The position numbers were made by a program, and so were the translations under genes. Under the pieces are notes generated by a model that saw nothing but the letters and a program-made list of their open reading frames with translations, made no database searches and was not told the origin of the DNA. A stretch of DNA of 8,022 nt from Ignavibacteriales bacterium (lineage in GTDB: Bacteria; Bacteroidota; Ignavibacteria; Ignavibacteriales; Melioribacteraceae), in contig JALWSN010000110.1 in assembly GCA_027080245.1 (NCBI GenBank), positions 1 to 8,022 of the forward strand, given 5' to 3'. Shown piece by piece: positions 1-4,425 of the stretch. How positions within the stretch are numbered: the stretch's first letter is position 1; each line of letters begins with the position of its first letter.

Positions 1-6
1 CGGTAG

Positions 7-398
7 AATTATAAGCGAGTAAGTAAACAATTATTAAGAGACAGCTACAATGGACAACATCCAAAGCGGAAATAAAAGGGGTAAAGATATCGACGCCGAA
101 GCCACCATTGAAAAGGGATAGTCAATATCAGAGGCAGAAGAAGAGGAAAAAGTTCAGAAGGAGAGCTGCGATAGAGCCGGTAATAGGGCATTTGAAAAAA
201 GATTTTAGAATGGAACAAAACTATTTGCACGGAGAGAGTTCACCGAAAATCAACGCAATGTTGGCAGCATCAGCGTGGAATTTGAAAAAGTTAGCCGAAA
301 AAATGAAGGCTAAATTTTTATGGCTTTTCAGGGACTTCTTTTTCAGAGCTTTCAGAGAATGTTTTTCCCTCAATTTTTCTCTAAATCTGATTTCTTAA
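7..398 (+). pseudogene. Decayed 3' part of an IS5-family-like transposase
   Basis: The main frame (read from about 50 to the TAA at 396-398) encodes a basic stretch followed by RRRAAIEPVIGHLKKDFRM (around 162-215) and then NAMLAASAWNLKK. This is the C-terminal block of IS5-type DDE transposases, and the Glu in AAIEP matches the third catalytic acid. Just upstream the family normally shows a DRGYRG-like block. Its likely counterpart, RDSYNGQ (about 40-60), lies in a different frame, which is closed by a TAA at 73-75, while the main frame has TAA codons at 12-14 and 24-26. I therefore read this as a 5'-truncated, frameshifted remnant and not a working enzyme; most of the protein lies outside the window or is lost. 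The last 30 or so codons before 398 are rich in Phe and overlap the IS end. The family assignment is from remembered motifs. Confidence 0.75.
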
Positions 399-406
399 GG
401 AGCGAC
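349..406 (+). repeat. IS outer end, left copy
   Basis: This 58-base block runs past the transposase stop at 396-398 and ends in AAGGAGCGAC. It matches the reverse complement of 6823-6880 without gaps, with 51 of 58 identical by my hand alignment. Its position right at the end of the transposase frame is where the terminal inverted repeat of an IS is expected. A short upstream word (GGGACT, 331-336) is also shared with the other copy, but about 14 extra bases lie between it and the matching block here. Confidence 0.75.
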
Positions 407-440
407 TATCTATTATTTTTATCAGAACGAAGTCGATTAT

Positions 441-629
441 ATGGGAAAAAATATCGAGAAATATCCGGCGGTCGAGTTGAAATGGAATCCGAGAAAAAAA
501 GTAAAAATACCCCGGGCGTTTTTAGGAAAGTACCCAAATAGTAAAATCCTTACGGTAAATCCTAAAAATTTTGAAAAGTTTTTGTTAAGCATTGAACCAA
601 GCGATTTCTACATCGGTTTGAAATTTTGA
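441..629 (+). CDS. Small hypothetical ORF, possibly a gene fragment
   Basis: I do not recognise this 62-codon frame. It would encode a basic, soluble protein with many Lys/Pro/Phe residues, no membrane segment, no Cys and no obvious motif. No ribosome binding site precedes the ATG at 441. The frame is open upstream back to the transposase stop at 396-398, so it reads through the IS boundary at about 406. It could therefore be the 3' remnant of a gene cut by the IS, not a complete small gene. It could equally be a chance frame in AT-rich DNA. Confidence 0.25.
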   Translation: MGKNIEKYPAVELKWNPRKKVKIPRAFLGKYPNSKILTVNPKNFEKFLLSIEPSDFYIGLKF

Positions 630-681
630 GTCCTTCCCACGCAAAGAAGGCAAATGTGCCCGGCGGAATCGGCAGGGTAAA

Positions 682-713
682 GTAAAATTTTAAATCCGTA
701 AATTTTATTTTAC
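682..713. repeat. AT-rich inverted repeat with two pairing options
   Basis: TAAAATTT (683-690) is the reverse complement of AAATTTTA (700-707), with a nine-base loop. Alternatively GTAAAAT (682-688) pairs with ATTTTAC (707-713). It lies 16 bases upstream of the -35 element of the regulator promoter. It might be a weak upstream terminator or an AT-rich upstream promoter element. In DNA this AT-rich it could also be chance. Confidence 0.35.
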
Positions 714-728
714 ATTTTTCGGAAAAGC

Positions 729-757
729 TTGCCACATTAATATTTTTATTTTATATT
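729..757 (+). promoter_or_regulatory. Sigma70-like promoter of the Rrf2 regulator
   Basis: TTGCCA (729-734) and TATATT (752-757) are separated by 17 bases, close to the sigma70 consensus in both sequence and spacing. The expected start point, about 764, falls inside the TACCT/AGGTA palindrome. This gives a 5' leader of about 30 bases before the ATG at 795. Confidence 0.6.
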
Positions 758-758
758 A

Positions 759-771
759 TACCTACCAGGTA
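759..771. promoter_or_regulatory. Palindromic operator, probable Rrf2 autoregulation site
   Basis: TACCTACCAGGTA has perfect 5-base arms (TACCT/AGGTA) around a 3-base centre, with further imperfect AT-rich symmetry outside the arms. It starts two bases after the -10 hexamer and covers the expected transcription start. A bound regulator here would block initiation. Rrf2 proteins bind as dimers to dyads near their own promoters, so autorepression is the natural reading. The assignment of this site to the regulator downstream is inference. Confidence 0.55.
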
Positions 772-794
772 ATATTTTATTTGCGGTAGTGATA

Positions 795-1238
795 ATGAAA
801 ATAAACGCCTTAATAAAACGTGAAAACGATTACGCGATAAGAATTTGCGCCTTCCTTGCAAGCAAACCAAAAGGGAAGCCGATTCCCGTCTCTCGGCTAA
901 CCGAGCTGCTTCAAATCAAACGGCCCTTTACAAACAAAATTATTTTCCGTTTGCGCAGAGCCAATATTTTAGGCTCGGTTCAGGGGCGCAAAGGCGGCGT
1001 GTTTTTGCTTAAAGACCCGGCAAAGCTTTCCGTAATGGAAATTCTTAACGCAATGAATTTTAATTCCACGCTCAACGAGTGCGTTAAAATTCCCACTGTT
1101 TGCCCTTTAATAGGCTTTTGCAAAATTCATTCGTTCTTTTTCGATTTGCAGAAAATGTTATTTGCGGAATTCGAAAAGAAAAAAATCCTCGAGCTTGCAT
1201 TTTACGAAAAGGATTTGAACGCCGCAAACAAGCGGTAA
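795..1238 (+). CDS. Rrf2-family transcriptional regulator, probable Fe-S sensor
   Basis: This 147-residue protein has the usual Rrf2 length and layout. It opens with a KRENDYAIRI stretch typical of the first helix, then a winged helix-turn-helix (about residues 30-75) with the QGRKGGVFL wing. Then comes a cysteine cluster, C96-X6-C103-X5-C109 in an ECVKIPTVCPLIGFC context. NsrR and IscR use three cysteines spaced C-X5-C-X5-C to hold a [2Fe-2S] or [4Fe-4S] cluster, so this protein probably binds one too, with one extra residue in the first gap. I chose ATG at 795 over GTG at 789 because family members start MK(I/L) just before this helix. Neither start has a strong ribosome binding site. A palindrome sits at its promoter, and the oxidase genes follow on the same strand after 102 bases. 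A role in sensing NO, oxygen or redox state and controlling them is inferred. It is too divergent to call NsrR or IscR. Confidence 0.85.
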   Translation: MKINALIKRENDYAIRICAFLASKPKGKPIPVSRLTELLQIKRPFTNKIIFRLRRANILGSVQGRKGGVFLLKDPAKLSVMEILNAMNFNSTLNECVKIPTVCPLIGFCKIHSFFFDLQKMLFAEFEKKKILELAFYEKDLNAANKR

Positions 1239-1276
1239 ATAATTGGTTCTTTCAATATTGTTAAAATAAAATACCT

Positions 1277-1304
1277 CCCGCGCGGCGTTTGCGCGGGCGC
1301 TTTT
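1277..1304 (+). terminator. GC hairpin with short T run between regulator and oxidase genes
   Basis: CCCGCGC (1277-1283) and GCGCGGG (1291-1297) form a perfect 7-bp stem with a seven-base loop, followed by CGCTTTT. The T run is short and offset by three bases, so it may be a partial terminator for the regulator transcript. Since no convincing separate promoter is visible before the oxidase genes, it could instead tune read-through into them or protect the downstream mRNA. Confidence 0.5.
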
Positions 1305-1329
1305 GCAATTGTTTTAAGTAAAAAAAATC

Positions 1330-1335
1330 AGGAGG
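1330..1335 (+). promoter_or_regulatory. Strong ribosome binding site of the oxidase core gene
   Basis: AGGAGG lies five bases before the ATG at 1341, is a full Shine-Dalgarno match and fixes this start. Confidence 0.8.
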
Positions 1336-1340
1336 TTAAA

Positions 1341-2885
1341 ATGAATTACCCCGTGTGGGACGTGGCGTTTGGGGCTGGACTGCTGGTTGCAATAATATCG
1401 GTGGTTCACGTCTTCGTTTCGCATTTCGCCGTTGGAGGCGGGCTTTTCCTTGTGATTTCGGAAAAGCGAGCCTACAAAACCGGCGACGCGGCTTTTCTGG
1501 ATTGGGTGAAAAAACAATCGAAATTTTTCATGCTTGTTACAATCGTCTGGGGGGCGGTAACGGGTGTCGGTATTTGGGTCACCGTCGGGCTGGCTTCCCC
1601 CTCGGGAGTTAGCTCCTTGATTCATTCGTTCGTCTGGGGCTGGGCAATCGAATGGATTACCTTTTTCCTCGAAATCACCGCATCGCTTCTTTACTACTAC
1701 GGCTGGAAAAGGCTGGACAAAAAAACGCATCTTTGGATTGGCTGGATTTACTTCTGGTCGGCTTTCGGCAGCATGGTAATTATTAACGGAATAATTACTT
1801 TCATGCTTACGCCGGGAGCTTGGCTGCAAAACCACAACTTTTGGTCGGGCGTTTTGAACCCAACATACCTACCTTCCTTGTTAATCAGATTTTCCTTTTC
1901 CCTTGCGCTTGCCGGTTTGTACGCTTTGATTACGGCAAGCCGGATGAAGGAGGAAAAAGCAAAGGAAAATGCAGTAAAATGGAGCTTGCGCTGGGCGATT
2001 CCTTCGATGATTTTCCTGCCCGTTTTTGCGGTTTACTACGTCGGGCAAATTCCCGCGGAGGTTTTTGCTAACGCAAGAGGCTTTATTTCCAACGCGACTG
2101 AATACGCTTCCTTAATTTCCGTTTTTGCCATAATTACATTCTTGCTTTCGGCCCTGGTTTTACTTAAGCCTGAAAAGTTAAAACTTTCCTTTGCAATATT
2201 GATTCTTGTTTTTGCTTTCCTTACAATGTGGTCCTTTGAATTCATCCGCGAATCCATTAGAAAGCCTTACATAATTTACGGCTACATGTACGGCAACTCT
2301 GTGTACAAAACCCCGTCGGCGCGGGACGGCGGATTTTCCCCGGAGAAAATCAACCAAAAGGGGATTTTAAAATCTTCCCACTGGACTACCTACAAGGAAA
2401 TCACCCCGCAGAACGAAAAAGCCGCCGGCGAGGAAATTTTCCGCGCTGAGTGCAACACTTGTCACACAATCGATTCCTACCGTGGAATGAAGGGGCTGCT
2501 TGCCAAAAGAAATTTAACGAAGGAAAACCTTTACGAATTTTTAGGCGGGCTAAATTTAATGCGCAACAAAGTGATGCCGCCTTTCATGGGCAAACCTCAG
2601 GAAAGAAAGGCGTTAGCTGAATTCCTTTATTCCATTTACCCGCACAAAAGCAATCCGGCTGATTTTAGCGGTAAGTTTGTTTTCAATAAATATTGCTCGG
2701 CTTGCCACCTGTACAAATCGAGTGACCCGCTTTTTGGCGCTCTGGAAGGCAACTCGAAAGAAGACGTTGTGGATATTGTTTCGAGCCTGCCGGATATGAA
2801 CGAGCTAATGCCGGATTTGAAATTAACCGACAAGGAAAAAGAAGCCTTTGCCGAATGGGTAATTAAGCAATTCAACAATAATTAA
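1341..2885 (+). CDS. Cytochrome bd-superfamily oxidase subunit I fused to a diheme cytochrome c
   Basis: This 514-residue membrane protein has about eight transmembrane segments (roughly 10-38, 62-85, 92-119, 131-156, 177-198, 218-234, 256-276, 282-300) and then a hydrophilic domain with two heme c sites, CNTCH (371-375) and CSACH (452-456). Met412, Met416 and Met490 are candidate axial ligands. The N-terminal half resembles CydA. His23 aligns with the heme ligand H19 of E. coli CydA, and E104 and E111 in an AIE...FFLE stretch resemble E99 and E107, though spaced one residue closer. An LNP word precedes helix 5, as in CydA, but the next ligand, H186 of E. coli, is replaced (Phe186 by my alignment). 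The Q-loop and its GRQPW motif are missing; only about 20 residues link helices 6 and 7. An even helix count puts the c-hemes on the periplasmic side. Together this fits the cytochrome-c-linked, non-quinol branches of the superfamily. Terminal oxygen reduction is the best guess; NO reduction or electron transfer cannot be excluded. Confidence 0.8.
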   Translation: MNYPVWDVAFGAGLLVAIISVVHVFVSHFAVGGGLFLVISEKRAYKTGDAAFLDWVKKQSKFFMLVTIVWGAVTGVGIWVTVGLASPSGVSSLIHSFVWGWAIEWITFFLEITASLLYYYGWKRLDKKTHLWIGWIYFWSAFGSMVIINGIITFMLTPGAWLQNHNFWSGVLNPTYLPSLLIRFSFSLALAGLYALITASRMKEEKAKENAVKWSLRWAIPSMIFLPVFAVYYVGQIPAEVFANARGFISNATEYASLISVFAIITFLLSALVLLKPEKLKLSFAILILVFAFLTMWSFEFIRESIRKPYIIYGYMYGNSVYKTPSARDGGFSPEKINQKGILKSSHWTTYKEITPQNEKAAGEEIFRAECNTCHTIDSYRGMKGLLAKRNLTKENLYEFLGGLNLMRNKVMPPFMGKPQERKALAEFLYSIYPHKSNPADFSGKFVFNKYCSACHLYKSSDPLFGALEGNSKEDVVDIVSSLPDMNELMPDLKLTDKEKEAFAEWVIKQFNNN

Positions 2886-2889
2886 GGAG
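2884..2889 (+). promoter_or_regulatory. Ribosome binding site deciding the start of the second oxidase gene
   Basis: AAGGAG overlaps the stop codon of the preceding gene (2883-2885) and ends seven bases before ATG at 2897. The in-frame TTG at 2891 would be only one base away, so ATG 2897 is the likely start. The arrangement implies coupled translation of the two subunits. Confidence 0.75.
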
Positions 2890-2896
2890 TTTGAAT

Positions 2897-4009
2897 ATGA
2901 ACGCACAATCTGTAATTCCTGCAGTAGACGCAATGCCGTTGCCCGCCCCTTACTGGCTTCTGAAAACGCTCTTAATCGTTACGCTAATTCTGCATTTAAT
3001 TGCAATGAATATGATGTTGGGCGGAGTGTTCATGGCGTTCGCGGCTAAAATAAAATCGAACAAAAGCGAGCATTTTAAAAAATTGTTCGGGGATTTGTCA
3101 AAAAAAATCCCCACTCTTGTGGCGGCTACTGTTACTCTTGGAGTGGCGCCCTTGTTGTTCCTACAAGTTATTTACGGTCAGTTCTTTTACACTTCTTCCG
3201 TGTTAATGGGCTGGTTCTGGTTTTCGGTGGTGGTTATTTTGATTTTTGCTTATTACGGATTTTACTACGTTGCGATTAAACAGGAAACGCCCTCCGTCAA
3301 GTGGATTTTCTTTTTTAGCGGAATTTTAATTCTGTTAATTGGATTTTTCTTAAGCAACAACATGACGTTGATGCTGGAGCCTTCCAAATGGCTGGCGATG
3401 TACAAGAAAAATCCCGACGGCGTTAACTTGAATTTTTCCCATGCGCCGTTAATTCCAAGATATTTGCACTTTTTGATTGCGGCATCCGCAGTGGGCGGCC
3501 TGTTTACTGCAATCTTAGGCGTTATTAAATGGGATTCAGACCGAGAGTATTCGCATTTTCTAATTAACGCCGGTTCCAAATGGTTCTGGGTTTCCACTCT
3601 TCTGCAAATTGTAATCGGATTTGTTTTCCTCTTTTCTCTGCCTAAAGATAAAACGATGCTCTTCATGGGCGGCAACGCCGTGGCTACTATTTCGTTCGTT
3701 GTGGGGCTGCTTGGCGCCGTGGCTACAATTTATTTCGCTGTGAAAGTCCCGAAAAAATCCGATCCGCGCAAAAGCGTTGTCTGGACGGCTTCGGTTACCG
3801 GTTTGATTATTATTTTAATGATTTTGGGCAGGGACGTTTTAAGAAATGAATATTTAAAGCTATATTTCAAACCTGAAAATTTTGTTGTTTCCACACAATG
3901 GACGGTGATGATTTTGTTCTTGATTTTGTTCATCGCCGGCATAGCGCTGTGGCTTTTAATGATGAAAAAATATTTTTCCGCGAAGCAAACCGCTAACGAA
4001 GCGGATTAA
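2897..4009 (+). CDS. Second cytochrome bd-superfamily membrane subunit, CydA-like paralog
   Basis: This 370-residue protein has about nine predicted transmembrane segments and no CXXCH motif. It begins 11 bases after the upstream stop, so the two are almost certainly one operon and one complex. It is a paralog of its neighbour: both share an N..(M/I)T.ML.P..WL block before helix 5 and an R-aromatic start of that helix. His33 in the first helix (LILHLIAMN) is in the place of the CydA H19-type ligand. His191, in RYLHFLIAASAVGG, matches the KFVHTVASGYVTG context of H186, the heme b558 ligand of E. coli CydA, which the neighbour lacks. The third helix has no Glu pair, so the oxygen-reducing site is probably not here. 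I see no similarity that would make it a normal CydB. Its likely role is to hold an additional heme b and relay electrons. Numbering is from ATG 2897; TTG at 2891 would add two residues. Confidence 0.75.
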   Translation: MNAQSVIPAVDAMPLPAPYWLLKTLLIVTLILHLIAMNMMLGGVFMAFAAKIKSNKSEHFKKLFGDLSKKIPTLVAATVTLGVAPLLFLQVIYGQFFYTSSVLMGWFWFSVVVILIFAYYGFYYVAIKQETPSVKWIFFFSGILILLIGFFLSNNMTLMLEPSKWLAMYKKNPDGVNLNFSHAPLIPRYLHFLIAASAVGGLFTAILGVIKWDSDREYSHFLINAGSKWFWVSTLLQIVIGFVFLFSLPKDKTMLFMGGNAVATISFVVGLLGAVATIYFAVKVPKKSDPRKSVVWTASVTGLIIILMILGRDVLRNEYLKLYFKPENFVVSTQWTVMILFLILFIAGIALWLLMMKKYFSAKQTANEAD

Positions 4010-4049
4010 ATTCGTTGGATTGTAATTTGAAATTAATTTTATTTTGTAG

Positions 4050-4101
4050 CGCAGATTGCTTAGCCACCCCCGCAAAATGCGGGGGAGGCGGGCAATCTGC
4101 G
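4050..4101. repeat. Long palindromic hairpin, copy 1
   Basis: The outer stem CGCAGATTGC (4050-4059) pairs perfectly with 4092-4101. The inner stem CCCCCGC (4067-4073) pairs with GCGGGGG (4079-4085) around an AAAAT loop. A short GCC/GGC helix (4063-4065 with 4087-4089) lies between them. It starts 40 bases after the oxidase pair. It has no T run, so it is not a standard terminator, though it could halt transcription or protect mRNA ends. It looks like a dispersed REP-like element. Confidence 0.75.
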
Positions 4102-4229
4102 TTTCTTGGATTCGCAGACGGGTGCCGTAAAAACGCGACTTTGAGATTCTGCGCGGAAATAATGCGCCAAAGCCAAAAATGCCGCGAATGCTTTAAGCTC
4201 TTTGTTTAACTGAATTTTACTATTTGTAG

Positions 4230-4280
4230 CACAGATTGCTTAGCTCCCCCGCAAAATGCGGGGGAGGCGAGCAATCTGTG
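4230..4280. repeat. Long palindromic hairpin, copy 2
   Basis: This is a near-identical copy of the hairpin 180 bases upstream, in the same orientation. CACAGATTGCT (4230-4240) pairs perfectly with 4270-4280, and CCCCCGC (4246-4252) pairs with GCGGGGG (4258-4264) around the same AAAAT loop. A G-C pair in copy 1 (4051/4100) is an A-T pair here (4231/4279), so both stems stay intact. Both copies are also preceded by the word TTTGTAGC. Confidence 0.75.
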
Positions 4281-4328
4281 AAAAGAAAACATTCTTTAGG
4301 AAAACTAATTCTAAATTTCATAATTCCT

Positions 4329-4355
4329 CCCCTTGCCGCGGCTCGGGGATTTTTT
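4329..4355 (+). terminator. Possible rho-independent terminator
   Basis: CCCC (4329-4332) and GGGG (4345-4348) bracket a GC-rich 12-base stretch containing CCGCGG, followed by A and six T (4350-4355). The perfect outer stem is only four pairs, so the call is weak. Its place at the end of the gap, 70 bases before the next gene, would insulate that gene from upstream transcription. Confidence 0.35.
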
Positions 4356-4425
4356 CAAACAAAAAATCGACAAACAATAGGGTTCGCCCGAAAAAATTAA
4401 AAAATACAGTGGGGAAATTAAACGA

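Larger units (their letters stand above)
4010..4425. other. Intergenic region with repeated hairpins, no convincing gene
   Basis: This 416-base gap separates the oxidase pair from the amino-sugar gene. It holds two copies of a long hairpin (4050-4101 and 4230-4280), a GC hairpin with a T run (4329-4355), and unremarkable sequence between them (about 4102-4220 and 4281-4328). I found no clear promoter for the downstream gene; the stretch 4356-4410 is AT-rich and could contain one. Confidence 0.6.

Noticed and set aside
320..541. A 73-codon frame across the IS end
   Set aside because: It overlaps the transposase tail in another frame and crosses the IS boundary; no motif and no ribosome binding site.
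1243..1271. Separate promoter for the oxidase genes (TTGGTT, 17 bases, ATAAAA)
   Set aside because: Both hexamers match the sigma70 consensus poorly and the site lies upstream of the hairpin; not strong enough to annotate.
1272..1276. Second regulator operator before the oxidase genes
   Set aside because: Only the TACCT half is present; no AGGTA arm follows at the right distance, as the GC hairpin starts at once.
1314..1835. A 173-codon minus-strand frame
   Set aside because: It lies antisense to the transmembrane part of the oxidase subunit, whose CydA-like residues clearly mark the plus frame as coding.
4015..4209. A 64-codon frame rich in Cys, overlapping the first hairpin
   Set aside because: It reads straight through the palindrome, lacks a ribosome binding site, and its Cys and Gly residues come from the GC-rich stem. 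It is not supported as a gene.
4050..4280. CRISPR-like repeat arrangement
   Set aside because: There are only two units, 180 bases apart, each a strong palindrome, with no regular spacers and no cas gene in the window.
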